NCBI RefSeq assembly: GCF_000524195.1
Contig: NW_020170392.1
Coordinates: 1,258,152-1,322,151, forward strand
Source: Echinococcus granulosus
Taxonomy: Eukaryota > Platyhelminthes > Cestoda > Cyclophyllidea > Taeniidae
Direction of reading: 5' to 3'
DNA length: 64,000 bases
The position numbers were made by a program, and so were the translations under genes. The notes below the pieces were generated by a model, which was given only the letters and a program-made list of their open reading frames with translations, was not told the origin of the DNA and made no database searches. The number at the start of each line of letters is the position of its first letter. Within the stretch, counting starts at the first letter, position 1. Positions 24,401 to 60,100 of the stretch are shown piece after piece.

Positions 24401-27400
24401 TCTTTGTTTACCTTTTTTGCGTGCTCATGCGCTATTTTGTTCGCGTTTACTTCTTCCTCACTTCTTTTCCTCCATCCATCCCCCTCATATTATAATCGAG
24501 GATAAAGCCACTAATTCTTAACCCTCTCCCTTGCAATCCCTGCTTTAACAATTTTAAAGCTTAATTACTTACAACTCAAAAAGTAGGACCTACTTATTTA
24601 CTTTTGTTCCCGGTGTAATCGGATGTGCATACAAAGATGATGACACACGGAAGCGACCGTTGTCGGCGAAGGCACTGCTTGTTCACTGTGGCTTAGCCCA
24701 ACAGCCACCGAGGCCGCTAGAACCGACGCGTATGTTGCTGCATCCATCACTCACTCGTGGAGTGAAAAATGGGATGGAATTCGTACTTAGCTCCTTAGCA
24801 ATTGCGCATTTCTTAGGTGTTGTAGTTATCTTGCGTATTCGGTGTTGTGTGTGAATACCTTCTGTTTCTATAAGCACCGAAGTCAAATCTTCAAAGGAGT
24901 GTTTTTCCTCTACATAACAACGAAACCTGCGACATACTGTTAGGATTTTTCAGGACAAGCGTACTTTAGCATCTCCATTACGTTCCCGCTTTTAATTTGA
25001 GAATGTTAGTTTATTTTCATAGCTTTAAAAATAATTTCATCATAAGGTAGCTTAAGTTATAATACGCCTAGATTTCCCATTAATAGGCGCAACTCATTTC
25101 GCTTAAACAGTCAAAAGTGCCACGTTTAACCCTTTATATTTATTTACTAACTTCACACTTGACTTCTTACATAATAATTTGTAAAATAGCTAAAAATCAA
25201 AATAACCTTGGGGTAAAGACAAAAGGGAACTTAGGGTTATTCCATTATTGGTTAAAATGGAAAAAACCTCCACTCGTTTTTCAGTAGAACAGTTTTAAAT
25301 TAAGTTTTAAAGGACTGTTTACAATACATAGTTGAACAGAATATCTGGGTTTGCTCAAGGTAATGCAAGAATTGCTTCATTTGCCTTAACATATTAAGCA
25401 GTGTGAAAACCAAATTTAACTGGCGAATTTGCGGTTCAGAACATTTCTTATATGGTAGCGAAAATCTGTTTGATACTGCTATGTCCTTAGCCCTCTATGC
25501 AAATCTTGGACAACTTTTTCGAGCACTTATTGAGTGGCATTGGTGTCATGGGACGTAACATATTCGGAATGGTATTGTGTTCATAATTGGAGTCAGTAGT
25601 CTTTGGTCATAATGTGATTCAACCCTATGTGGATGACTCTTGATCTACTAACTGAGCACATGGACCTGGTAGAAAGTCTATTTTAGAGCAGTGTGTTAGT
25701 TAAGATCGGATATTTCCCTTTATCTCTCAGTGTTTCCCTGCCCCTAATTCTCAAACCTGTACCCACACAGAACCATCCACGTCACAGCGCTACTTCAAAG
25801 ATCACGAGGGTTAGTGCATATTAGTGTCATTACTAACGCTCACTGCCTATCTCAGCCATCCAGAGGCAGCAAACCATTAACTCAATCATCCAGCCAGCCG
25901 GTGCATGCATGCTGTTTGTGGACTGTTGCATGGTATAATGCTCACTTCTCGCCCTCTCCTGCTATTTCCCCAAACACCTACACACCTACATTGGTTGAAG
26001 GAGATTGGAGAATCTGGTTCCTCCTGTTTCAGACGACATCAATAACGACCTGGTTCGCCACTACCTCATCGAAACGGTTACCACACCTAATCGAGGGGTT
26101 CGAATCAAGGGCTTCAGCGCGGAGCAGGTCTTCCCCAATCTCCTGGCTCTCATCCAATATCATACACAGTACCCGGTCGCGCTACCTTGCTGCCTTGTAC
26201 TGCCACCAATTCCTCCCAGCCAGACCGGTGCCGTTATCACTTCTAGTAACTCCACTTTCGTGCGAAATGGCACAGGAAGTGGAAGCGGAACTGGGAACGG
26301 GGATTCGGATTCGGTGACTCTGGTGCAGAACAGTGGTATCCGCAGTTTGGATCAGACACCCGTGAGCTTTAATGGAAACGCCGTAGTCACTGAGACGTTG
26401 GAGGCTCCGCCACCAGCGAGAAGTATCACTTCACCGCTTTCTCCTACTGCAGGGATGTTCCATAGCGAATTGCTCAGCCCTCCACCAAGTATTTGTAAGT
26501 GATCTTTGGCCAGCTATGCAATTAAGTTAGTTTTGCAAACGATTTTCAAATTGTGGCAAAATTCAGTGGAGTTTAATTCTAGATTAAGTAATAATTTAGC
26601 ATGTAAAGTTGTATAACATGGCCTTTATCTTATTTATGGAAATGGTTACATTTTCACTTTAAAATGTACAATATATGTAATCTAATCATAATTTCGCCAA
26701 TTTTTGAAAAGTTGAAGTTCTATACTAAACTTGGCTAACTTTAAATAATTTAGGCCCTATTTAAATTACCAATTCCCGGCTTAAAAATTTCAGCCTGTAG
26801 ATGCCTCCACCTCGGTGCAGTGGAGGTGGATGCAAGTCAAGAGCAGGCGAGCCTGATGCAAGCAGTGGACACCCTGGTTCCGGGGTCCGTGCTCCAGGCC
26901 GCTACGTGTGATCAGATGGGCGCAGAAAGCCCTGTTCAGTACACCGAGTGTCAACTGCAGGCCGCGCACAATGAGGGCATACTCCTCACCGATCTCTCGC
27001 GCAAACTCTTCTTTCAACGACACTTCCCTGCCAACAGCTTTATCTACGCTGGCGTCGATCCCCGCGACAAAGCGTACGTCTACTTCAACTTCTCTCTTCT
27101 CTTAAAGTTGCTAAAACCCTATTTTTTTCCATACTATTTTTGAAAACGTAATAGATGCTCCATTTTAGGCGTATAGAAGAGCTGGAAGACTCTTCGCATG
27201 GGTAAAATGAACACGATTCAATTTCACAAGTGTGGTGGACCCACGTCAGGAGACTGAAAATTCCCACTTTGTTAAACACTGAATCTAAGCTTTAATCATT
27301 ACTTTAAGCGTTAACCTTGGCGATCCTCGGCCATCACATGATGATCCCCTATCACAACGAGAGGACACTGGTGGTGGGTTCACACGTCACGATGTCTTTG

Positions 27401-28350
27401 CGAATTGAGTTTTATGAGCTCAATCGCTTCATATTGTACGAGGCTGGATGATGTTCTACGGCGATTGCATTCCATAATCCAAGCCAAAAGCAAATGAAAA
27501 TTTTGTAAAACCCAGAGTATTATGCAGCTAAGTTCGCTATTCATCCCCCCGTTACCAACTTTCTACTATTTCATTGAGGCTCAGTTGCTTATTCAGATTA
27601 CGCCCAGCTTCTCAATGCACGCAAATGCAGCATTTCTGCATTATGCCTTAATGAAAATTTTTGAATCGCTCAGATCTGGATTTGCTTTATTACTGACCAT
27701 GGTGCTTGACACGGCATTGGAACGATCACCAGAAGCCGATGGGGCTGTAATGCCAATTTTGTCAGAGGCCACCACAAATTCAGGCATCCACGGTAGAGAC
27801 CTTTCTTCTGTGACGTTTGGTGGGATTGTTACTCGTGTCGAGCGAGTTCACCTACCGTTGTCACTAGTGCAACTCGTGAGTGGTCCCTGAAGACACTATG
27901 CAGCATAAGGTTTGGGAGCCTGGTCTGTTAAGGTAGCTATTAAGGCATGACAATAGCACAATAACCAAATTTCAAATACTAAGGAGCCTCCAAAAAATGT
28001 AAAAGCACAACACGTCCTGCTATGTTATAATATTATGCTCTTGACTTTTTGGTTCAGAGGATGTTTCGATTGGGTTTTTTCCTGCTTTTTTAGTTTTATT
28101 CATCCAAACCACTCAGCTTTGGGTCTGGATAAGCCAAAGTAAGTTGTCTGCCATGATGAAGCGTTGTCGATGAGATAAAAACGTTCCTCATTTTCAGTCT
28201 CTTCTCCCTTTTTCCTTGTAAAGGCTTTTCGGCTTCATTACAAAGAAGCTGGGTGGTGAATACATGATCCAAGTCTTCTCTGAATTCGACGCCAACTGTA
28301 GCGCAGCCGCAGTTACTGCACAAATCAATTCACTCCTCCTCAATAAGTGA
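347..28350 (+). CDS. Tensin-family focal adhesion protein, 3' part of gene (spliced, 5' end outside window)
   Basis: Tensins bridge the cytoplasmic tails of beta-integrins to actin at focal adhesions. The diagnosis rests on the C terminus: an SH2 domain split over exons at 23465-26209 (W-Y start, F-L-V-R-D-S phosphotyrosine pocket with its arginine, then LVRHYLIE), followed directly by a PTB domain (26794-28350) with the tensin signature LTDLSRKLFFQRHFP and ending in LFGFITKKLGG plus an amphipathic C-terminal helix. The chain I support has 20 exons, and all phases fit: 347-406, 474-953, 1042-1110, 1865-2191, 14756-15435, 17536-17861, 18304-18352, 19247-19742, 19859-19954, 20231-20487, 21211-21355, 21530-21584, 22726-22799, 23100-23504, 23838-23963, 25771-25809, 26033-26494, 26794-27073, 27169-27201, 28224-28350. 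The N-terminal phosphatase-like/C2 part expected in long tensins is not visible and presumably lies upstream, though the first exon may be the C2 tail. The middle is Ser/Gln/Arg-rich and poorly conserved. Identity as a tensin is firm; individual middle exons are less so. Confidence 0.88.
474..953 (+). CDS. Tensin exon, charged linker region
   Basis: The exon has an acceptor after TTGCTTCCCAG at 473 and a donor after TCAG at 953, phase 1 to 1. It is open for 160 codons. The product is rich in charged and polar residues, with a helical stretch ending NQTFNDFF and a serine-rich tail (DRGSIDSGAGLHSD). No domain was recognised. An alternative acceptor CAG lies 9 bases further on, also in frame. 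Confidence 0.72.
1042..1110 (+). CDS. Tensin exon, short basic exon
   Basis: This 69-base symmetric exon (phase 1 to 1) follows TTTTGTTACAG and precedes GTAATT. It encodes a very basic peptide, ERSLKRLTKIGLTKVKKKIK, which could contact lipid or act as a localisation patch. Phase agreement on both sides supports it. Confidence 0.65.
1865..2191 (+). CDS. Tensin exon, proline-rich
   Basis: The exon runs from an AG at 1863-1864 to a GTGAGT donor at 2192 and encodes 109 codons, phase 1 to 1. It contains Lys-rich and proline-rich stretches (PKRVPPPRPPP, a likely SH3-binding type sequence) and ends RYFGPLEKYQRVAEKDFAG. It is followed by the 12.6-kb intron. Confidence 0.7.
3140..3336. promoter_or_regulatory. 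CCAAT-rich candidate internal promoter in tensin intron
   Basis: Four CCAAT boxes occur within 200 bases: ATTGG at 3140-3144, CCAAT at 3294-3298, 3318-3322 and 3332-3336. They sit in a stretch richer in CG dinucleotides than its surroundings. It could drive a shorter tensin transcript starting downstream, or be an enhancer. No TSS is visible. Confidence 0.3.
8496..8589 (+). other. Exon-like segment of unknown gene next to assembly gap
   Basis: An acceptor (TTGAATTTACAG) and a donor-like GTTAGG bound 94 bases that read RYFLVGCEITQDAEPTE and onward for 31 residues in one frame. The phase is 0 to 1, which does not match the phase-1 intron it sits in. It is therefore either chance, an exon of another transcript, or part of a set with a missing partner. 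The N gap starts 98 bases downstream. Confidence 0.2.
8688..8787. other. Assembly gap (100 N)
   Basis: Exactly 100 N, the conventional size for a scaffold join of unknown length. True distance and content between the flanks are not known. Confidence 0.99.
9840..9970. promoter_or_regulatory. GC-rich block with paired AP-1-like sites
   Basis: TGACTCA occurs at 9910-9916 and again at 9928-9934, inside repeated GGTGACTCAC units and a CpG-rich segment that stands out from the AT-rich intron. The spacing of 18 bases start to start is under two helical turns. A regulatory role is inference from motif content only. Confidence 0.3.
12182..12340. repeat. Short CTG and CA/CG microsatellites
   Basis: A CTG-type run lies around 12221-12240, followed by alternating CA/CG stretches (about 12294-12335, including CACACACGTGTGCACACAC). 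They sit in a locally GC-rich part of the tensin intron. No coding role is supported. Confidence 0.6.
12766..12789. repeat. 24-base perfect palindrome
   Basis: CTG, nine T, nine A, CAG: a perfect self-complementary sequence in the tensin intron. It could form a cruciform, and may be chance in AT-rich DNA. Confidence 0.9.
14756..15435 (+). CDS. Tensin exon with LD motif and Ser/Thr-rich region
   Basis: The exon follows CTTTTCAG (14755) and ends at TCG before GTATGT. Only the frame that continues phase 1 from exon 1865-2191 stays open for all 226 codons. It has an acidic helix (IIEEQEAEDFEEAEYRQLQQE), then DLDQLLEELRR at 14941-14973, which fits the paxillin LD consensus LDxLLxxL, then a long Ser/Thr/Gly/Arg-rich disordered part, and finally PVSPKWFNQI near the end. 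Confidence 0.82.
17536..17861 (+). CDS. Tensin exon, helical and His/Gln-rich
   Basis: The exon follows TTACACTTTCAG and ends before GTTAGT, phase 0 to 2. It contains a probable helix (SYRELQLLEELSSARQEL), a proline stretch, and a His/Gln-rich tail. It fits in phase with both neighbours. Confidence 0.72.
18304..18352 (+). CDS. Tensin exon, 49-base microexon
   Basis: The acceptor is TTTACTTTCAG; the donor is taken as GTGATG at 18353, because only this choice gives phase 2 to 0 and joins the next exon without a stop. A nearer donor-like GTAAGA at 18346 would put the following exon out of frame. The product is NFYRPYGRYESMSKR. Confidence 0.5.
19247..19742 (+). CDS. Tensin exon, acidic region
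   Basis: The exon follows CCTTTTTTATAG (19246), phase 0 to 1. It is open for 165 codons: a basic/His start (KDQHHDHKNGICDYCWN), a strongly acidic patch (DNPFTEDDEEIDDGAFSD) and a basic C-terminal part (RHRVIRRRVARPS). Two donors, GTTCAG at 19737 and GTATAC at 19743, are both in phase; I prefer the second. Confidence 0.72.
19859..19954 (+). CDS. Tensin exon, short
   Basis: The exon follows CTTTTTGTTTCTAG and ends before GTAGGC, phase 1 to 1. It encodes DSGFAFGAPKRAMSSAN and onward. A second acceptor 6 bases downstream (start 19865) is equally in frame. Confidence 0.62.
20231..20487 (+). CDS. Tensin exon, Gln/Arg-rich helix
   Basis: The exon follows CCTTTCTTAG and ends before GTGAGC, phase 1 to 0. 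A Gly/Ser-rich start leads into a charged helix (RRERLRQEAEQAEALRQST) and a His/Gln tail. Both splice sites are strong. Confidence 0.75.
21211..21355 (+). CDS. Tensin exon
   Basis: The exon follows CCTCCACCCCAG and ends before GTCAGT, phase 0 to 1. It encodes PERTEFEEIETVTLQPIGRG and a Ser/Arg tail. No domain was recognised; it is supported by the splice sites and phase. Confidence 0.7.
21530..21584 (+). CDS. Tensin exon, 55-base microexon
   Basis: The exon follows CTCTTTCAG and ends before GTAAGC, phase 1 to 2. It encodes LNRTGNYTGARQQRVNM. Strong donor and acceptor sites and phase continuity are the support. Confidence 0.6.
22726..22799 (+). CDS. Tensin exon, 74-base
   Basis: The exon follows TGTCCTTTTGTAG and ends before GTAAGG, phase 2 to 1. 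It encodes PFAHQTSAMDIPQTMSAKPQ. The length restores the frame set by the previous microexon. Confidence 0.62.
23100..23504 (+). CDS. Tensin exon, polyglutamine linker and start of SH2 domain
   Basis: The exon follows TTTGCCTTTAG and ends before GTTAGT, phase 1 to 1. It encodes a Ser/Gln-rich linker with CAG/CAA-coded glutamine runs, then the first SH2 strand, SPVWYRLKISRQE, from 23465. This matches the tensin-type W-Y-(K/R)-x-x-I-S-R-x-x start. A second in-frame acceptor after GCCATTCAG (start 23133) would shorten the exon by 33 bases. Confidence 0.85.
23205..23370 (+). repeat. CAG/CAA-rich polyglutamine-coding tract in tensin
   Basis: Interrupted CAA/CAG codons encode Gln-rich sequence (QQQHQQNHSQ, QQQPQPQPQQQ) just before the SH2 domain. 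Mixed codons suggest an old, stabilised tract. Confidence 0.8.
23838..23963 (+). CDS. Tensin exon, SH2 core with phosphotyrosine pocket
   Basis: The exon follows TACTTTTGTAG and ends before GTAGAT, phase 1 to 1. It encodes AISILKNQPPGSFLVRDS and TTFKDAYGLAVKS. The arginine of FLVRDS is the conserved phosphotyrosine-binding residue, and the YGLAVK strand is typical of tensin SH2 domains. Confidence 0.92.
24359..24388 (+). CDS. Possible alternative 30-base microexon in tensin SH2 loop
   Basis: The segment follows a very long pyrimidine tract ending CTCTGTCAG and precedes GTAAGA. It has phase 1 to 1 and encodes FAKFMKNIL in the loop after the YGLAVK strand. Because its length is a multiple of three it can be included or skipped without changing the frame. 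It is an inference from splice signals only. Confidence 0.35.
25771..25809 (+). CDS. Tensin exon, 39-base SH2 loop microexon
   Basis: The exon follows ACCCACACAG and ends before GTTAGT, symmetric phase 1. It encodes PSTSQRYFKDHE in the variable SH2 loop between YGLAVK and DDINNDLVRHYLIE. The phase is exact on both sides. Confidence 0.55.
26033..26494 (+). CDS. Tensin exon, C-terminal half of SH2 and SH2-PTB linker
   Basis: The exon follows TTCCTCCTGTTTCAG and ends before GTAAGT, phase 1 to 1. It encodes DDINNDLVRHYLIETV, then RGVRIKGFS, then LLALIQYHTQYPVALPC, the characteristic end of a tensin SH2 domain. A Ser/Gly/Pro-rich linker follows, up to the PTB domain. Confidence 0.92.
26794..27073 (+). 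CDS. Tensin exon, N-terminal two thirds of PTB domain
   Basis: The exon follows AAAAATTTCAG and ends before GTACGT, phase 1 to 2. It encodes CRCLHLGAVEVDA, a helix, QAAHNEGILLTDLSRKLFF, and FIYAGVDPRDKA. The LTD-x-x-RKLFFxRH-(F/Y)-P sequence is the tensin PTB signature used for integrin NPxY binding. Confidence 0.92.
27169..27201 (+). CDS. Tensin exon, 33-base PTB loop microexon
   Basis: The exon follows CTCCATTTTAG and ends before GTAAAA, phase 2 to 2. It encodes RIEELEDSSHG. It fills the loop that in other tensins lies between the DPxD(R/K) strand and LFGF, restoring roughly the expected spacing. It is supported by phase and by the family alignment from memory. Confidence 0.6.
28224..28350 (+). 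CDS. Tensin last coding exon, end of PTB domain
   Basis: The exon follows TTTCCTTGTAAAG. It completes phase 2 and encodes LFGFITKKLGGEYMIQVFSE, then the C-terminal PTB helix AAAVTAQINSLLLNK and TGA at 28348-28350. The FGF-x-x-(K/R)K strand and the final helix match tensin PTB ends. Confidence 0.92.
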
Positions 28351-31097
28351 ACTTGCTCCCGCCCTCTCATTTATTCTCTTCCTTCCTCTCTCTCCTTGCA
28401 CGTAATTTTATGCCTTTTATACTCTGTCTCTCTCCTACTCAAAACCGACGTGCGCCATTCAAAGTGATGCCTGTGAGGTTTGTTAGTGCCGCTCCCTAAT
28501 GCTATCTGTTTGTGTATGAGTTGTTGCTATGCCAATGCTAGAATGCTCCTCTCTGCTCCACCTTGCCCAACTGCTACTCAGCACTGCTCCCTTCCTCTTT
28601 TATGCGTACCACCACTACTGACCGAGTGAATTTGTAGATTTGTCGCGACAATATGGCATGTGCACCCCTCTCCCACTGTTCTATATATATATTCTCCAAT
28701 GCTGTCAGAGAAACCTCTCTCAAAAGAATGAAGTCTTTTGCCTTCTTCTCGTGCTGAGGTACAACTTAGAGAAGTTATTAGAACAGCGACAATATTTCAA
28801 CACATCTTGTTGTGGGTTTTTTAAAGTACCACTTGTTTTTACTTATGGCAATCGCGTTTAGTCGCCTGGACTGCCCCATTTTGGACAAGAGGGGCGATAA
28901 CGGGGGCCTTTGTGAATCAGTTTGTCCGGAATCTTTTCCTGCTGTTTTCCCTTCGGATTTTTTTCACGTGACTGAAGGGCCAACAACCTGGTTAGGGATA
29001 AATAGAGCACTACCGTATCAAAATTGCTTCAAATCTGTTTCCGCTATCCCTTAAAAAAATAAGATCTAAAATTAGGGTGGAACTGAACCAGTGTTCTTTG
29101 AGCGGGTGTCGATGCTTCTGTAGCTTATTGGTGAATAAATATTTACGTGAGGGAATTAATTGGCCTTTCCAATTCCAGAACAAGTAGTTCAAGTAAAGTA
29201 AATAGAACTTACATTATTCAAAATTGAGAACTTTTCAACACAATCCGTCGGTCGTTTTTCATAGATTTGGTTGTGGACTTATCTGATAGGTGCAATATGT
29301 TGTTTCTTTAACTCTCGGTTTTGGCAACGGCCCACCCAGGGGCACTGCCATTTTACTGTCGCCGTGTGAGCTGGCCTCTGGGCCACGCCAGTAGCACCCA
29401 AGTCCAGCTGTATTGTTCGTAAGGTGCTATTTCTTTTCAAATTGTTTGCCGTCAAAAGCATTAAACTAAATGGAAGTCAGGTAACGAAGAAGCACCATGC
29501 AACCAAAGCGCTAGGTTAAATTGTAGAAACATTTGTTTGATAACTAACAAGAACATTATTCGAACCCTGATAAGTAGCACCTCGTCTCTCCTCCAAAGTC
29601 ATAATGAGCCAAAATGGCACGACAAAATACGTAGTGCAGACACCACGCTGCAGAGTGGAGGTAAAAACCTGCGAAGGCCAAAGCGTCTGCATATTTAAAC
29701 ACACGACGAAACGAAATATTAAGTCACTACCGACTGACCGCTCAAATTCACTCTGAAGTGCTCATATCACTGAATATTTATAATCGCAGCGACTCACTAG
29801 TAGGTATTTAAGAATGCTAAGGATGTTGGGTGTCAAAAACTAGGTAACGTAATTTGAATATGTGGTTGATAATTCTATGATGCATATTTGTTTAACTACC
29901 CCTTTGGCACAAGCGATTAGTCTGAGGCAGCCGGGTGACGCATTGGAAATTCGGTAAACTTTACCCGTACTGTACCAATGTAGGGTGGCCTCCTCTGTCC
30001 ACGCTTCTCGATCCAGAGTCCAAAGATCGAAGCAAAAGGAAATAGCTGAATCCATTAACATTCAACATGCACAGGGAAACTAGGCATCTAAAGGCAGTTC
30101 AGTTTTAATAAAGGGGTAGGAAAGCCAAGTACGCTGATCTGAATCGTTTGTGCATGTAATATGCGCATCAAAACTGCTTAGTGCAAATATGTCGAAGTCG
30201 TAGGTATCAAAAAATCTTCGCATAATCGAGTGATAAAGTATCAATTCAGTCACATTGGTTTAGTACACGCTCCTCGAGAAAAGCTATAGTAGACCAATAA
30301 ACTTTGTTCAAATAAAATGTGAATTTGGACAGATGGCACGTTGTAAATGGTTGGAATTGGCTAATTATAAGTCCCTTAATAAAGAAAAAATAAAAACTAA
30401 AATGAGCCAAAAACTTACAATGTTTCCAAGATCCCGCAGTCAGGTAACACAGTGTGCTGTACAAAAAGCCCTCAAAGTATTAAGATAATGCCTTTGTTGT
30501 TAAATTGTTAAATTCTGCATAATGTTTTATAATACCAATGGCCGCGGATTGTGCAAGCGGTCGACTTGAAAAGACGGCTAAATGCCGAGTGCTGGTGCCG
30601 CCTCTCTCCTTACCATTTCAGTATTTAATTTTGGATACGTGTGACAAATTACTATGAACCCTTTACCAGCTCTTCATATTTGCCACGTATTCTATATCGT
30701 AGATCAATGACGATGTTTTTTACTCTTGTTCTATCGCACTTCGCTTGAAATTTATGCCCAATTATCTGACATATCCTGGCTTTGGAGGGATCTTTGGTAC
30801 CACTTTTTTAGTGCATGCTTCAGCCTACTGTTGGCTTGCGTTTCTTTGTTTTTTGTGTCTTGAACGCTTTTTCCCGATTTCTTCCTTTCTATTACTTGGG
30901 ATATTTGAAGACATTTGTGTAAACCCCCACTAGTATTTCCCGATTTTAGTGTTAATGTATGATTGCGCACTATCTTTAGTCCAAATAATTACCAGATGTT
31001 ATCTACTCATATGCCAGCCAGTCGTATTCCTGTATGTCTCGACTACCGCTAACATTAGTTGTCCTGAGGCTCAATTGAGTTCTTTCTTCCTAATTTA
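28351..31097. other. Intergenic region between tensin and DYRK genes
   Basis: This holds the tensin 3' UTR and the DYRK upstream region. The first canonical AATAAA downstream of the tensin stop is at 29134-29139, which is far; a nearer variant signal may be used. No open frame here shows recognisable protein features on either strand. Confidence 0.6.
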
Positions 31098-31143
31098 GCT
31101 TCTACTGGTTCAATGACGGTGGTTGTGCAATAGTTTTGGTCAA
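31098..31143 (+). promoter_or_regulatory. DYRK 5' leader: splice acceptor and short upstream ORF
   Basis: A pyrimidine-rich acceptor (TTCTTTCTTCCTAATTTAG, AG at 31097-31098) lies 46 bases before the proposed start codon. It could accept a 5' UTR exon or a trans-spliced leader. Between them is a six-codon upstream ORF (ATG 31113 to TAG 31131-31133) ending 10 bases before ATG 31144, which would be expected to dampen translation. Confidence 0.35.
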
Positions 31144-57107
<25,964 letters not shown>

Positions 57108-60100
57108 ATGCCTTGACGGTGACTGGGATAGCAAAGGCCTTCTACCTCCTTCTTCCCCCTAGCCATGTACAGACACCACTGCCGCACTGCAAGAAACATG
57201 CAAACGCCAGCCCTCTCTTTTTTCTCTTTTCCTTTTTTTCTGTGATAGTTGAACGCACAAGCTGCCAATACGGCTCTCCCTTCTCTCTCGGCCTCTCAAA
57301 GATTGCGTTTTCTCTCCCCTTGAACCATACTCGAATTATGTGATTATACATATATATAAGTATATATAAATACGCATATGTGTACTGGAGTTGGATTTCC
57401 TTACTCCGTGTTTTTCTAACTAACTCTGGCTGCTTATAAGTCTAGAAGTTGCCATTATGAATGAAAAGAATGGCTGGTACACCAGACGTATACGTGAAAC
57501 TATGACAGATTCTTCACCTGAGATGGAAAGCTCTTCAATTAAGTTATTGCCGTGCGGAGCTCGAGCTACTCAAAATACACCACGAGGGACATGAGGATTA
57601 AAGGGCATCATTAGACTTCAACACCGCTGTCGTAAAGACCAAATCCCAGGCGAACAGATGGGGAAATGTAACTGGGCCCATCAACTCATTATTCAGTATT
57701 TCTCTTTTTTTTAGGTCTTTTGGATGATCAATTGTCTTTCTTATAGGTCATTGTCATAAACTGAACAGCCAAAACAGTGGAATTTTGCCTGTTAACATTG
57801 GGTTGCACTCGTGAGATAGGTAACTTCCCAAATCTCATTCTCATGGTTTTTTTGGCGTGTCCGGAATGAGGGATAGGTTAGGTAGCGCTTAGCCCTATAC
57901 GACTCCCTTTCTAGGTGAACCTTAGCATCAACCTGTTTTCAGTCCCTTTAACGTCAGCGGACTGGCGTTCCTTTTTAGTCCTGGATCAGTGCTTATTTTA
58001 ACCAGGATGTCATTTCAAAGGCAAAATATTTGAGAAAATTCTGTGTGAGGGTAATTAGGAGTAGTTAGTAATCAAAAGTTCTGTGAGGTATTGTGCGTAG
58101 CTGTTGTGATTTTTGGTGCTTGTCCCAAAGGTTTGACCACCAAGGGCAAAACTTTTCTTATTATTGAGAACTTGAAGTTACGGGGATTTTCTGCTCCAAA
58201 AGCCAGGAGATAGAGGTATTTGCTGCTTTAAAATGGGTAGACAGAAAGGTTCGACTATTATTTTCTAAGTAAGAGCGTTATATTTAAAGAAATGTGGATT
58301 TAAGGTTCGAATTAATTATTCATACTAGGCCACACCGTTAAACAAAGAGAGTTTAATGTTATTTTTAAAAAATGCTATATTATTCTTTAAATTGATAGAT
58401 ATTTGAAAGTTGGTCATTCCGGAAGATGCTTATAAAAATAAGTAGTTAGCTTCCTGGAAGCACGTCAAATAAATGAGAGTTTAATTGGCGAAATTGGTTT
58501 TAGTCTTAAATTTATGGCGCCATATTTCCATCCAAACATCTAGGAGTCTGTAAATAAGCTTCACCGTCCCGATGCAGGAGACGAGGAAGGCTGGAGGCAC
58601 AAACGCCACGATTAAAGATACCCACTGGTGATGATGCAACATCCGCATCGTCAGTGAAGTGTAGTTATTTTTTCTCACTTATTGGTGCGTCAACATAAAG
58701 ATTGAGAGTGTCTTGCTTAAAATTCCAGTAGACTGCTAACACGAGGTTGCGACAAGGCTCTAATTTTGCATTTAACGTCCCCGGCCAACCTTGAAGTTGA
58801 TGACAAAACCGCCTCCTCCCACCGACATCCACTGCAAAGTGATCGGAGATGACCACAGCGACGCAAGGTAATTACTAACTAGCTTTTTGAAAAATGCACT
58901 AAATTTTCTCATCAAGGTTGGTTGGGGATTTGAGTGGATTGAAAACGACCAATCTAGGCTTTCCATTTGTTGATGCGATTTGGAGATCTTTTAAATTTAC
59001 AAACGCCAAACTGCGTGAAAATAAAAATAACCAAAATTAGAGCAAATAACACAAATAAAAAGGGTCCACACTGCAGTGATCAGAAAGCACTTTAAACTTG
59101 CTTTTTTTTTAATGTAGATGGCTTCGAAGTGTTTCGATTATGGTGCAACCTCCAGCCGATTGTTTGACTTTCACAAACCTCTTCATGGGAGAAGAACATT
59201 GTCTTTTAAATAAAGTTCCACCTGTGTTTTCTTGTGATACTTTTTGACCACTTTTCATCTCCAGTTTTGCAGTCGGAAGCATCAATAGTTCTGTTCTTGA
59301 GTGGCTGAGGTCTGAGAAGCTAGTGTTTGCAATCAGCCGACCGCCGCATAGCATCCCATGGACTCAAACAGATCATTCACTTGAATTTTTTAACTTATCA
59401 GCCAGTTTCAGTTGCACTAAGAATTGTATTTTGCCGAAATTGAAGATGAAATTTGTTTGGAATTTCGGATTACATTCCCAGCATTTCGACACATTTCGTA
59501 AAGTCTAATCGGCTTGTGTATTTTACCTGTTTATCGCCCAAGGTGGGTGTTTTCTGAAATAATCCAAGCATTGAAATGCGTATCATTTTATAAATCAAAT
59601 TTGAAGATTTTAATAGTGTTAAAAATATTAACCCCTTTAATAATGTACCACTTGCACCGCGTACCATACATTTTGCCGGTAGCTGTGCTGCTGCTTCAAA
59701 AATGCTTTTTTGAAATCGCTTTAGCTAATCGGGAGAGCCAGCCATGACCTTGAGCACCTTTAATAGGAAATTTAGCTTCCATGCCTATGACAAAAGCAGT
59801 GGAACATCACGATGACAATTTTTTTCCACTCCGTCATTTCCCCACTGACTTGAGCATATGTGCTATATGCCGCCCTAAACAAAAGTACCAGAAGCACTTT
59901 CTTTCCGATGGGGATGCTCTCCAGTTGCGAGTGCTTTCGTGGGCGTACCGTAAAAAATTGTTTTCCTTATTTGCCCTCTCGGGAAACCTAGTCGGCTGTT
60001 TTGCCACCTTAGAGGTAAAGCTGTCTTAGTATTTTGCTTCTGTAAATGCATTGTCACCTTTTGTTGACTTATTTATTTTTCTCACTGTTGTGAGAACGAG

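Noticed and set aside
27522..27890. 122-codon ORF in the last tensin intron
   Set aside because: Inserting it would disrupt the PTB domain, and there is no matching phase-2 acceptor/donor pair. No family recognised.
30541..30610. tRNA-like string with GC-rich arms
   Set aside because: No TTCRA-type T-loop and no consistent 7-base acceptor stem could be folded.
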